Below, piece by piece: positions 19,098 to 27,751 of a stretch of DNA of 64,000 bases. Under the pieces are notes generated by a model that was not told the origin of the DNA, made no database searches, and was given only the letters and a program-made list of their open reading frames with translations. The stretch covers positions 2,185,501 through 2,249,500 of the forward strand of contig NZ_CP076444.2 of the NCBI RefSeq assembly GCF_020023735.2, written 5' to 3'. This DNA comes from Mycoavidus sp. HKI. Lineage in GTDB: Bacteria; Pseudomonadota; Gammaproteobacteria; Burkholderiales; Burkholderiaceae. Every line of letters starts with the position of its first letter. Positions within the stretch are counted from its first letter, which is position 1. The translations under genes and the position numbers were made by a program.

Positions 19098-20058
19098 AAG
19101 TGCAGGCAGAAGGAAGAAAATCTTGCTCGTTATGCGTAAAAATTAATAACTTATTCTTGAGCAATCCAAGCAATTTCTTAAGTGCTGGCGAAAATATTTT
19201 GCCCCGCCTGACGACTAAGGAAGCTTCCACGCTGGTCAAAAGCGGGTTATCAATTTCAAGTGCAATCAATTGCCCCTCTCTAATTTCCTGGCGAGCTGCA
19301 AACGCAGTCATAATCGTTGTGCCATTCTTGACACTGGCGAATTTTTTTTGAGCACAACAAGAGTTCGTCGTTAATATTGTCTTTAACTGGATTTTCTCTA
19401 AGCGCTCTGCGGATTGAAGTAGCTTTCTAAAATTAAAAGAATTAGGTGGCAAAGCGAGCGGGTAACGAGATAACTCTTCGAAACTAACCTTTTGTTCGTG
19501 AGCTAGCGGATGGCTCCGACTCACTAACGCACGCATGGGTAGGAGCCTATTTGCATAACAAAGAATATCTGGATTAGGTATGTTATTAAAAATAATCCCA
19601 ACATCTGCAGAGTCCGCTAAAACGCTAGTGACTATTTGAGAGGAGTTGTTAATTTCTTCGACAACTATATTTAAGTTAGGGTGTTCATGGCAAAAATCAG
19701 TAAATATGTCTTCCATAAGCGTATCGATATAAGCCGCTGGCAGAGCAAAGCGAATAGTTCCCCGCTTCATACTGCGCAACTCATCTAAACAAACTTCCAT
19801 GTGATCTTGCTGCGCACGAGACGCCCGGTAGTATTCCAAAACAATCTTAGCCGCTTCGGTGGGTTTCATCCCATTCCGATGGCGTCGTTCAAATAATAGC
19901 GTTCCTAATTCCTTTTCTAGTAATTGAATGTGGCGTGTCACAACTGCCGCAGAAGTATTTAAACTATCTGCCGCAGCACATGCTGAGCCCGTGGAATAGA
20001 CTGCATAGAAACAGCGAATGCGGCGCTGATTAATTTCGCTTGATAAGGATGGATTCAT
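19090..20058 (-). CDS. LysR-family transcriptional regulator
   Basis: A 322-residue regulator. The N-terminal winged HTH spans about residues 12-70 (VYSTGSACAAADSLNTSAAV, HIQLLEKELGTLLFERR). The rest is a LysR substrate-binding domain (GTIRFALPAAYIDTLMEDIF ... ADVGIIFNNIPNPDIL). It is divergent from the 2-hydroxycarboxylate transporter across a 439-base gap and overlaps the downstream binding-protein gene. LysR regulators usually control a divergent neighbour, so citrate/malate-type uptake is a plausible target. The effector is unknown. Confidence 0.88.
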   Translation of the reverse strand: MNPSLSSEINQRRIRCFYAVYSTGSACAAADSLNTSAAVVTRHIQLLEKELGTLLFERRHRNGMKPTEAAKIVLEYYRASRAQQDHMEVCLDELRSMKRGTIRFALPAAYIDTLMEDIFTDFCHEHPNLNIVVEEINNSSQIVTSVLADSADVGIIFNNIPNPDILCYANRLLPMRALVSRSHPLAHEQKVSFEELSRYPLALPPNSFNFRKLLQSAERLEKIQLKTILTTNSCCAQKKFASVKNGTTIMTAFAARQEIREGQLIALEIDNPLLTSVEASLVVRRGKIFSPALKKLLGLLKNKLLIFTHNEQDFLPSACTYG

Positions 20059-20497
20059 GCTTGTTTCTAACCCGCAGTGATTATTTAGTTACGTCTATCA
20101 AACAGCGTAAAAAACTCCTCTAAGTCACTAAAGTGTAGAACACAGTACAAAAATTAGGTGAGCTTTTTTGATTTTAATTGTTCTACTTTCTAAGAGAAAA
20201 GGTTGCAACAAAAGCAGCAACGCGAGGTAAGCACAAATTTTTATTGCACTAAATTCATAACGATAAAAAATAAAAATTGACCTTGTTGTGAATATCCCTT
20301 GTTACCCATACTAGAGCCAGAAAAGTTTATTGAAGATAAGCGTCCCTTCGATGCAACATGACTTTGGTTTAGGTAGCGGTATGAAAATATCGCGTCTTTT
20401 TTTAGACGTACCCTGATCGATAGAGCTTAAAAAAGCTTAGGGGCCGTCCTTGGTGGCTGGTGCTAAATGAATATTCAGATCAAGGAGATGTAGGCAA
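20059..20497. other. AT-rich divergent regulatory region between the LysR gene and the 2HCT transporter
   Basis: No gene is seen. The region is rich in A/T tracts. It contains GTAGAAC (20135-20141) and the opposite GTTCTAC (20180-20186), small hairpins in the transporter leader (CGTCT-T6-AGACG around 20392-20408; AGCTT-AAAA-AAGCT around 20424-20437), and an AAGGAG ribosome site about ten bases before the ATG at 20498. It most likely carries the promoters and operators of both genes. No promoter could be assigned firmly. Confidence 0.5.
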
Positions 20498-21877
20498 ATG
20501 AATACTTCATCCGCTGATAGCGATGTTTTGGTGCATAAAAAGTGGCGATATTTTCTACAGGGACATAAAACTGGTATGTTTCGCTTCCCGTTTGCTTGTC
20601 TTCAATGGCAGAAACTAATGAATCTGCGCATCGGCATTATTCCATTACCGGCGTATTGCCTTACTCTTGTTTGCTTAGGCTTCCTCTTGGCCTTGGGGGA
20701 AATCTCCGGCGATATCTCCGTCATGATTGCGCTACTTGCCGTATTCGGTTTTACCTGTGCCGAATTGGGCGCACGTATTCCGGGCCTGCGTCAGATTGGT
20801 GGGCCAGTCATTGTCACTACCTTTTTACCCTCTTGCCTCGTCTATTACAAACTCCTGCCCAACGAATTAGTTAGTTCAATCAATAATTTCTGGCAATCAA
20901 CTAATATCCTTTATCTATTTATTGCCTCTGTGGTCGTGGGCAGTATTCTTAGTATGAATCGCCTAACCATTGTAAGAGGTTTTGTTAAAATCTTTCTGCC
21001 CCTTGTCGCTGGCTCTATTGCCGCAGCCCTTTTTGGAACCCTTACCGGAATGGCCTTTGGCTTGAGCGCACACCAAACTTTCTTTTATATTGTTATTCCT
21101 ATCATGGCCGGTGGTATCGGTGAGGGGGCTATCCCTCTCACACTAGGCTATGCTGACATTCTGAATCTGCCGCAAAAGCAGCTTTTTGCACAGATTCTGC
21201 CTGCTGTCATGCTTGGCAACTTAACCGCTATTATCTTCGCTGGCTTGCTCAACCAATTCGGTAAACGTCACCCCTGCTACACGGGCAACGGTCGTCTACA
21301 TATCAACGACGATGGTACGTTACTAAAGAAAAATAATAATGCCGTGGCTTCGGTTGAAAATATCGCCGCTGCTGGCATGATCGCAATTACGCTCTATATC
21401 ATGGGTATCCTCGTGCATAAGCTTATAGGCTTACCAGCTCCCGTTACGATGTTTTTTCTAGCAGTGCTCGCTAAGCTAACTTATGCGGTTTCACCTAAAT
21501 TAGAGGATGGCGCGCACACGGTTTATCACTTTTTCTCAACCACAGTCACCTATCCGTTACTCTTTGCCATTGGGGTCACTATTACCCCTTGGAATGATTT
21601 ATTAGCCGCTTTTAATTTAGCAAATATCGTTACCATTTTCGTGACGGTGCTAACCCTGACTACGGTTGGCTTTTTTGTAGGCCGCTGGGTGGGCCTCTAT
21701 CCGATTGAAGGAGCGATTATTAACGCTTGCCATAGTGGCATGGGGGGTATTGGTGATGTGGCCATTCTTACCTCGGCTAATCGCCTGCAGCTTATGCCTT
21801 TTGCGCAAATGGCAACGCGCCTAGGGGGAGCGCTCACTATCACTGTCGCAATTGGCTTACTCGGATTAACTGCCTAA
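20498..21877 (+). CDS. 2-hydroxycarboxylate transporter family protein (citrate/malate:cation symporter, CitS-like)
   Basis: A 459-residue inner-membrane carrier of the 2HCT family (TC 2.A.24), which imports citrate, malate or similar acids with sodium or protons. About eleven hydrophobic segments are visible. The two family re-entrant-loop signatures are present in each half: AGGIGEGAIPL near residue 207, and CHSGMGGIGDVAILTSANRL near residue 415. The C-terminus LMPFAQMATRLGGALT is typical. A hydrophilic N-terminal extension of about 45 residues precedes the first helix. It is divergent from the LysR gene and upstream of tRNA-Phe. A second member of the family lies at the right edge of the window. 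Confidence 0.92.
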   Translation: MNTSSADSDVLVHKKWRYFLQGHKTGMFRFPFACLQWQKLMNLRIGIIPLPAYCLTLVCLGFLLALGEISGDISVMIALLAVFGFTCAELGARIPGLRQIGGPVIVTTFLPSCLVYYKLLPNELVSSINNFWQSTNILYLFIASVVVGSILSMNRLTIVRGFVKIFLPLVAGSIAAALFGTLTGMAFGLSAHQTFFYIVIPIMAGGIGEGAIPLTLGYADILNLPQKQLFAQILPAVMLGNLTAIIFAGLLNQFGKRHPCYTGNGRLHINDDGTLLKKNNNAVASVENIAAAGMIAITLYIMGILVHKLIGLPAPVTMFFLAVLAKLTYAVSPKLEDGAHTVYHFFSTTVTYPLLFAIGVTITPWNDLLAAFNLANIVTIFVTVLTLTTVGFFVGRWVGLYPIEGAIINACHSGMGGIGDVAILTSANRLQLMPFAQMATRLGGALTITVAIGLLGLTA

Positions 21878-21964
21878 ATACCGAATAGCAGCAACAATCG
21901 TATTAAGTTGGTTACACACAAGCGTCATATGTAGCGAATCTATACACCCGCTTAGGTTCTTTGC

Positions 21965-21970
21965 TATACT
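21965..21970 (+). promoter_or_regulatory. -10 box of the tRNA-Phe promoter
   Basis: TATACT lies 12 bases before the tRNA-Phe 5' end, followed by a CTCG discriminator. No matching -35 is obvious at 16-18 bases, so the assignment rests on the -10 and its position. Confidence 0.45.
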
Positions 21971-21982
21971 CTCGTTTTAAGT

Positions 21983-22058
<76 letters not shown>

Positions 22059-22065
22059 GCATTTC

Positions 22066-22093
22066 AGGACTTGCATGATTGCAAGTCCTTTTT
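22066..22093 (+). terminator. Rho-independent terminator after tRNA-Phe
   Basis: A perfect ten-pair stem AGGACTTGCA/TGCAAGTCCT with a TGAT loop is followed by TTTTT (22089-22093). It begins eight bases after the tRNA 3' end. It leaves only 34 bases before the queC start. Confidence 0.88.
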
Positions 22094-22127
22094 ACTGTCA
22101 GCATAGGTTCCATGACAGGAGACTAAA

Positions 22128-22853
22128 GTGACGGCACAAACACATCCTCATAGCCGCGCACTCGTACTATTCTCTGGCGGCCAAGACTCTGCTACGTGTC
22201 TGGCATGGGCGCTTCAGCGGTACCATCATGTTGAGACCATCAGCTTTGATTATGGTCAGCGACATCGGATTGAACTTGAATGCCGCAGCCATTTCCGAGC
22301 GCGCCTTATAGAAACCGAAGCCTTTGCACCCTGGCGTACGCGTCTACACGACGATCATTTGGTTGATTTATCGATGTTCGGTTCGTTAAGCGACACTGCC
22401 ATGACGCGTGACGTTCAGATTGAAACGCTTGCTAACGGTTTGCCAAACACCTTTGTGCCAGGCCGCAATTTGATGTTCCTGACGATGGCCGCAGCGCTTG
22501 CCTATCGGCGTGGCTTGCAAGTACTGGTAGGCGGTATGTGCGAGACGGATTTTTCTGGTTATCCCGATTGCCGCGACGATACCCTCAAGGCATTGCAAGT
22601 TGCCCTCAATCTGGGGATGGATCGTCGTTTTGTCATTGAAACCCCACTGATGTGGCTTGATAAAGCGCAAACATGGCAACTAGCACACACGCTTGGCGGT
22701 GATACATTGCTTGATTTAATCCGCCTTGAAACTCATACATGTTATCTTGGTGAGCGTAGTACGCTGCATGACTGGGGCTATGGCTGCAGTGAATGCCCAT
22801 CCTGTCTATTACGTAAACGGGGTTATGAAACTTTCATAGCTGGCCTAAATTAA
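22128..22853 (+). CDS. queC: 7-cyano-7-deazaguanine (preQ0) synthase QueC
   Basis: A 241-residue ATP-dependent enzyme that converts 7-carboxy-7-deazaguanine to preQ0 for queuosine in tRNA. The PP-loop is [39 protein letters not shown] and [12 protein letters not shown] are family signatures. The zinc site is formed by cysteines in [17 protein letters not shown] plus an upstream Cys. The start is a GTG at 22128, with a GGAG site six bases before it, giving the typical family length. It leads a queC-queE-queD run with short gaps. A six-pair repeat CTGTCA/TGACAG (22095-22118) touches the ribosome site. Confidence 0.96.
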   Translation: MTAQTHPHSRALVLFSGGQDSATCLAWALQRYHHVETISFDYGQRHRIELECRSHFRARLIETEAFAPWRTRLHDDHLVDLSMFGSLSDTAMTRDVQIETLANGLPNTFVPGRNLMFLTMAAALAYRRGLQVLVGGMCETDFSGYPDCRDDTLKALQVALNLGMDRRFVIETPLMWLDKAQTWQLAHTLGGDTLLDLIRLETHTCYLGERSTLHDWGYGCSECPSCLLRKRGYETFIAGLN

Positions 22854-22889
22854 AGACGTGGCGGCCTTAAGTCGATAGAGTTCTTTGTC

Positions 22890-23525
22890 ATGGCGTTTTA
22901 TTCAATTAAAGAAATTTTTTATACTTTGCAGGGTGAAGGTATTAATGCCGGGCGGCCTGCTGTGTTTTGCCGCTTTGCGGGCTGCAATCTCTGGTCCGGC
23001 CGCGAGCAAGATCGCGCGCAGGCGATTTGCCGTTTTTGTGATACTGATTTTGTTGGCACAAATGGCGAAAATGGCGGCAAATACAAAGGCGCCGCTGCAG
23101 TAGTCGCCCAGATTGCCTCGCTATGGCCGGCAGGCGCGGCGCATCGCTTGGTCGTCTGTACCGGCGGAGAGCCGTTACTACAGCTTAACGGTGAATTGAT
23201 CGCAGCGCTGCATGCCGCACAGTTTGAAATTGCGCTTGAAACCAACGGCACGCTGCCTATACCAGCAGGCATTGATTGGGTTTGCGTCAGCCCCAAAGCG
23301 GCTGCGCCGTTGGTCGTCACACAGGGCAATGAACTCAAAGTGGTGGTGCCGCAGGACCATCAGCAGCTCTTGGCTTATGAAAAACTCGACTTCGATCATT
23401 TTCTGGTGCAACCGATGGATAATGCAGCACGCGAGCTTAATACGCGCTTTGCCATCGATTGGTGCAAGCAGCATCCGCGTTGGCGGCTATCGATGCAAAC
23501 CCATAAATATTTACACATTCCCTAA
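22890..23525 (+). CDS. queE: 7-carboxy-7-deazaguanine synthase QueE
   Basis: A 211-residue radical SAM enzyme that rearranges 6-carboxytetrahydropterin into 7-carboxy-7-deazaguanine. The N-terminus IKEIFYTLQGEGINAGRPA is conserved. The iron-sulfur site is C32-x14-C47-x2-C50, the long-spaced cluster motif found in the Burkholderia-type QueE rather than CX3CX2C. VVCTGGEPLLQL and ALETNGTLPIP follow. It starts 36 bases after queC and ends 12 bases before queD. Confidence 0.95.
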   Translation: MAFYSIKEIFYTLQGEGINAGRPAVFCRFAGCNLWSGREQDRAQAICRFCDTDFVGTNGENGGKYKGAAAVVAQIASLWPAGAAHRLVVCTGGEPLLQLNGELIAALHAAQFEIALETNGTLPIPAGIDWVCVSPKAAAPLVVTQGNELKVVVPQDHQQLLAYEKLDFDHFLVQPMDNAARELNTRFAIDWCKQHPRWRLSMQTHKYLHIP

Positions 23526-23537
23526 ATTTGTCCTGCC

Positions 23538-24002
23538 GTGTTAACCATCACTCGTAAACTTGAATTTGATGCTGGTCACCGTATTCCAGACCATCGCAGC
23601 CTATGCTGCAACCTGCATGGTCATCGTTATGTGCTTGAAATTACGCTAACAGGCAAGCCAATCGCCACCGAAGGCGCGCCTGATCGCGGCATGGTGATGG
23701 ATTTCGCACAGGTCAAAGCGCTCGCCCTTCAGCACTTGGTCGAGCACTGGGATCATGCTTTTTTAGTGTATGCTGGCGATACTGCAGTACGGACCTTTCT
23801 TGATACGCTGCCAAACCATAAAACGGTTGTCCTCGAACAGATACCTACCGTCGAAAATCTGGCCGCGATTGCGTTTGATACACTTGCTCTGACGTATAAC
23901 AGTCACTATGGCGCAGATTTAAGGCTTAAGCGGGTGCGCTTATATGAAACACCCAATTGTTGGGCCGAGGTTGAGCGCCCTGCGAGTTTAAACACTGCCT
24001 AA
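23538..24002 (+). CDS. queD: 6-carboxytetrahydropterin synthase QueD
   Basis: A 154-residue enzyme of the 6-pyruvoyltetrahydropterin synthase fold that turns dihydroneopterin triphosphate into 6-carboxytetrahydropterin. Zinc and substrate residues are visible in FDAGHRIPDHRSLCCNLHGHRY (zinc His residues and the catalytic Cys region) and VEHWDHAFLV. The C-terminal VRLYETPNCWAEVE is family-typical. The start is a GTG at 23538. Its 3' end overlaps the convergent rodA by four bases. Confidence 0.95.
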   Translation: MLTITRKLEFDAGHRIPDHRSLCCNLHGHRYVLEITLTGKPIATEGAPDRGMVMDFAQVKALALQHLVEHWDHAFLVYAGDTAVRTFLDTLPNHKTVVLEQIPTVENLAAIAFDTLALTYNSHYGADLRLKRVRLYETPNCWAEVERPASLNTA

Positions 24003-25141
24003 CTCTGTATTAAAGGTTTTTGCCGACCCATACTCATGATTAAACCAACCGCAATACCCAGCGTAACGAGGGCCGTCCCACCGTAACTCATAAAAGGCAA
24101 CGGCACCCCGACTACTGGCAATAAGCCAATCACCATGCCAATATTGACGAACGTATAGGTAAAAAAGCTTAAAGTGAGCGAGCCTGCCAATAAACGAGCA
24201 AAAAGGGTCGCGCCATTAGCGGCAACATATAATCCGCGCACAATCAAACATAAATAAAGCAAAAGTAAAGCAATACTGCCCACTAGGCCAAACTCCTCTG
24301 CATACACGGCAAAAATAAAATCGGTATGCCGCTCAGGAATAAATTCGAGATGGGCTTGAGTACCTTTTAACCAGCCTTTACCAAACAAGCCCCCCGAGCC
24401 AATCGCGATCACCGCCTGAATCGTATGAAAGCCTTTCCCAAGAGGATCGGTGGTTGGGTCAAGTAAGGTGCAAACACGGTGTTTCTGATAGTCATGCAAT
24501 AATGGCCATTGCACTTGCGGTTGGCAGATTTTTTGTTGAAATACAATCAGCGAGCCCGCTGCAATCGTAATCGCAAGTAATACCGGTACAATTAATTTAA
24601 AGCTCAAACCAGCCAAATAAATGACAAAAAATCCGGCCGAAAACACCAGCACTGCGGTACCTAAATCAGGTTGCTTAGCGATCAAACCGACCGGGACTGC
24701 CAGCAATGCTAAGGCCACAATATGGTCATACCAACGCAGCGCGCCCTCACGCCGCTGGTAATACCACGCCAGCATTAATGGCATCGCAATTTTCATGATT
24801 TCGGAAGGCTGAATCACCAACCCAAGATTGATCCACCGTTGCGCGCCTTTGCGTATCAGGCCAAAGAGTGCAACGGCAATCAGTAAACTAATACCGAACG
24901 TATATAAAGGAACCGCCAAACGGCTTAACACTTGGGGCGATAAATTGGCAATTCCCCACATTAGGACGAAGGTCAATAAAATGTTGCGCAATTGGTCTTG
25001 CACACGACCTGGCATATTAAAGCTCGCGCTATATAAGGTCAGCATGCCGACCGCAATTAAGGCTAAAACAAACAGGAAAAAAGGCCGGTCAAAACCGACG
25101 AAAAGCGGTTTAATGCGTTTTAAATAAATTTTAATCGACAT
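23999..25141 (-). CDS. rodA: Peptidoglycan glycosyltransferase RodA (MrdB)
   Basis: A SEDS-family glycosyltransferase of 380 residues with about ten transmembrane segments, which polymerises lipid II during rod elongation together with PBP2. Signatures include GAQRWINLG, QPSEIMKIAMPLMLAWYY, KQPDLGTAVL and the C-terminal GVPLPFMSYGGTALV. I chose the ATG at 25141, which has a GAGGA site, over a TTG at 25153. It lies 36 bases after mrdA in the mreBCD-mrdA-rodA cluster. Confidence 0.95.
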   Translation of the reverse strand: MSIKIYLKRIKPLFVGFDRPFFLFVLALIAVGMLTLYSASFNMPGRVQDQLRNILLTFVLMWGIANLSPQVLSRLAVPLYTFGISLLIAVALFGLIRKGAQRWINLGLVIQPSEIMKIAMPLMLAWYYQRREGALRWYDHIVALALLAVPVGLIAKQPDLGTAVLVFSAGFFVIYLAGLSFKLIVPVLLAITIAAGSLIVFQQKICQPQVQWPLLHDYQKHRVCTLLDPTTDPLGKGFHTIQAVIAIGSGGLFGKGWLKGTQAHLEFIPERHTDFIFAVYAEEFGLVGSIALLLLYLCLIVRGLYVAANGATLFARLLAGSLTLSFFTYTFVNIGMVIGLLPVVGVPLPFMSYGGTALVTLGIAVGLIMSMGRQKPLIQS

Positions 25142-25177
25142 TCTAGTCCTCAAGCCAAGAGCGCTAGCAGTGGCTCA

Positions 25178-27139
25178 TTATTGTTTGATGGCACGTTTTT
25201 CAATGGCAGTGACAGGCGTGGCTGGCATTGCAGCAGCGCTGGTTTTGGGCTTGAGACGATCCACCAAATAGTAATCAAGCAGTTTGCGTACAATCGGCGC
25301 CGCAGCTCGCCCACCCCAACCACCATTTTCGACAACTAAAGCAAGCGCAATAGATGGCTTATCAGCAGGTGCGTAAGCAATAAATAATGCGTGATCGCGC
25401 CGATTCTCGGCCAGCGTATGCGCACGATATTTTGCACCTTGCAGCGAGAACACCTGAGCTGTACCGGTTTTACCGGCGGCTTGATAGCCTGCCCCTCTAA
25501 AAGCATTCGCCGCAGTACCTTGGGTGATAACTCCGACCATCGCGCGCTTAATAAAATTAATATCCTGCTGGTTCACATTGACCTGATAACTTGCGCTTGG
25601 CACAGTCAGACGGGTTTCATGCGTGAGCGGATGCTCGATTTCTTTTACCAGATGAGGCTTCATCACCACGCCATTATTAGCCAGTATCGCGGTTGCATGC
25701 GCCATTTGCAAAGTAGTAAATGAGTTATAACCTTGCCCGATCCCCAAATTAATGGTGTCGCCGTCGTACCATCTTTGCAAATCAGAGCGTCGGTGGGCCT
25801 TCTTTTTCCAGCCGGTCGAAGGCAATACGCCTCTCGTCTCACCGTCAATATCAATGCCGGTTAACTGACCAAAGCCCCATGGCGCCATAAACTCAGCCAT
25901 TGCATTCACGCCCAGGTCACGCGCCAACATATAGTAATAAGTGTCGCACGACAGCACAATGGAGCGATACATATCAACCCAGCCATGCCCCCCGGGCACA
26001 TCATCGCGGAAAGTGTGCCCCCCCAGGGTATAAGACCCAGGATCCTGAAAACCCCATTGCGGGGTACGCTTACCCAATGCTAACGCGGCCAGCGCAACAA
26101 AGGGTTTATAGGTTGAGCCTGGCGGATAAGTGCCTTGCAATGGACGATTCAAAAGCGGCCGATCGGTTGACGTATTGAGTTCATCCCAGGTTTGCTGATC
26201 AATCCCATCAACGAAAGCGTTGGGATCAAAACTAGGGGCGGAAACGAAAGCCAAAACATCGCCACTCGCAGGCTCGATCGCCACCAGCGCCCCACGCCGG
26301 CCGGCAAAGGCTTGCTCGGCAATTTGCTGCAAATTAATATCCAGTGAGAGCACCAGGTTATTGCCCGCGACTGCCCGGCTATGCGACAAAGTGCGTACTC
26401 GGCGTCCACCCGCGGTCACTTCGACCTCTTCAAAGCCAGTCTGGCCGTGTAGCTCAGTCTCGTAGCTTTGTTCAACGCCAATTTTGCCGAGATGGTCAGT
26501 GCCTTTATAATTATTTGCATCAAGCCGCGGATCATAAGGTTTAAGCCCGCTATTATTGAGCTCGCTTGCGTTCCGAATGCGCTCCTGGTCACGCTGCGAG
26601 AGCCGGCCAATATAACCAATCACGTGCGCCGCAGTTGTGCCAAGTGGATATTGGCGAAACCAACGAATACGCACTTCAACGCCAGGAAACCGAAAGCGCT
26701 GCGCAGTGAACCTTGCCACCTCGGTATCGGAAAGGCGGATACGCAATGGCAAGCTTTCAAAATTTTTTGAATCTTCTAACAGCTTTTTAAAGCGGCGCCG
26801 ATCCCGTGCATCAACCGCTACAATTTGCGACAGGCTATCAACCACTTCGTCTAGTGTGCCATTAATTTTTGAGGGCGTAATTTCAAGCGTGTAAGCAGAG
26901 TAATTTTTGGCCAACACAATACCGTTGCGATCGGTAATAATGCCGCGGTTTGGCATAATTGGCGCGACCGCAATACGGTTTTCATCCGCCTGTAATGAAT
27001 ATTGTCCGTAGCGCCAGATTTGCAAATATAGAAAACGTCCCGCCAATAGCGCAAAACACAAAAACACAAATATCGCGGCCGCTGCCACGCGCAAGCGGAA
27101 TTGCTGTAGCTGCTGCTCGGTATTTTTGAATTCAGGCAT
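25178..27139 (-). CDS. mrdA: Penicillin-binding protein 2 (elongation transpeptidase)
   Basis: A 653-residue class B PBP that cross-links peptidoglycan of the side wall. One membrane anchor lies at about residues 18-42. The dimerisation domain starts PNRGIITDRNGIVLAKN. The transpeptidase domain has the active-site serine S342 in PPGSTYKPF, an SCD motif (VLSCDTYYY) in place of SxN as usual for PBP2, and AGKTGTAQV. Length is normal. It sits between mreD and rodA in the elongasome operon. Confidence 0.96.
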   Translation of the reverse strand: MPEFKNTEQQLQQFRLRVAAAAIFVFLCFALLAGRFLYLQIWRYGQYSLQADENRIAVAPIMPNRGIITDRNGIVLAKNYSAYTLEITPSKINGTLDEVVDSLSQIVAVDARDRRRFKKLLEDSKNFESLPLRIRLSDTEVARFTAQRFRFPGVEVRIRWFRQYPLGTTAAHVIGYIGRLSQRDQERIRNASELNNSGLKPYDPRLDANNYKGTDHLGKIGVEQSYETELHGQTGFEEVEVTAGGRRVRTLSHSRAVAGNNLVLSLDINLQQIAEQAFAGRRGALVAIEPASGDVLAFVSAPSFDPNAFVDGIDQQTWDELNTSTDRPLLNRPLQGTYPPGSTYKPFVALAALALGKRTPQWGFQDPGSYTLGGHTFRDDVPGGHGWVDMYRSIVLSCDTYYYMLARDLGVNAMAEFMAPWGFGQLTGIDIDGETRGVLPSTGWKKKAHRRSDLQRWYDGDTINLGIGQGYNSFTTLQMAHATAILANNGVVMKPHLVKEIEHPLTHETRLTVPSASYQVNVNQQDINFIKRAMVGVITQGTAANAFRGAGYQAAGKTGTAQVFSLQGAKYRAHTLAENRRDHALFIAYAPADKPSIALALVVENGGWGGRAAAPIVRKLLDYYLVDRLKPKTSAAAMPATPVTAIEKRAIKQ

Positions 27140-27238
27140 GAATTTAGGCCCAAGCGACTAATGAGCCCAACTTAAAGGCGAGTAAAAGCCCTAACCCGCC
27201 AACCGATATCCGCTTTATGATAAAACTAAATCGCTTTA

Positions 27239-27751
27239 TCATATTGGACGCGTATCATCAGTATTGGCTGAGCGCTTTTGCGGCGCGAGCAGCAGGACAC
27301 TGGCCACTGGCCATAGCGCCGCTTCGACCAAACCGTCTATCAAATATCCCCACCCCGGAAAAGCAGCGCCGGTCATCAAGCGAATCGTAAAGGGTACGAT
27401 TTGTGCCAGCAGAAGTAACGGCAAGACATGCAGCGCCTGCCCTAGCAGGGGAGACCACAAGACGCGGCGATGAATCATAATGGCGCCATATGAAAGCAAG
27501 GTATAGGCAAGCGCATGCTCACCCAACAAGCTGGCATCATGTACGTCCATCAATAGGCCCAAGCCAAACGCAATCCCCATGCCAACTTTGCGCGGCTGAT
27601 GGATATTCCAAAATAGTACAACCAACGCGACAAAATCCGGCATTCCCATCAGCCGCCCCCAAGGCAGCAGATTTAATACAAAAGCAACGATCAGGCTAAA
27701 CGCAATAAATAACGGATTCACCGGCAATAAGATGTGATGCAAGCGGTTCAT
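27239..27751 (-). CDS. mreD: Rod shape-determining protein MreD
   Basis: A 170-residue inner-membrane protein with about five hydrophobic helices (LFIAFSLIVAFVLNLLPWG at the N-terminus; WNIHQPRKVGMGIAFGLGLL in the middle). It bridges MreC to the rest of the elongasome. Its start overlaps the mreC stop by four bases (ATGA), so translation is likely coupled. Sequence conservation in this family is low; the assignment rests on size, topology and place in the cluster. Confidence 0.92.
   Translation of the reverse strand: MNRLHHILLPVNPLFIAFSLIVAFVLNLLPWGRLMGMPDFVALVVLFWNIHQPRKVGMGIAFGLGLLMDVHDASLLGEHALAYTLLSYGAIMIHRRVLWSPLLGQALHVLPLLLLAQIVPFTIRLMTGAAFPGWGYLIDGLVEAALWPVASVLLLAPQKRSANTDDTRPI

Noticed and set aside
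20135..20186. GTAGAAC/GTTCTAC elements near the LysR gene as the same operator as at 62552-62602
   Set aside because: A seven-base match is expected several times in 64 kb by chance (another lies at 10426-10432), and the spacing and flanks do not match the 18-base palindromes.
22059..22127. preQ1-type riboswitch ahead of queC
   Set aside because: The space is nearly filled by the tRNA terminator and a simple hairpin; no preQ1 aptamer pattern is visible.
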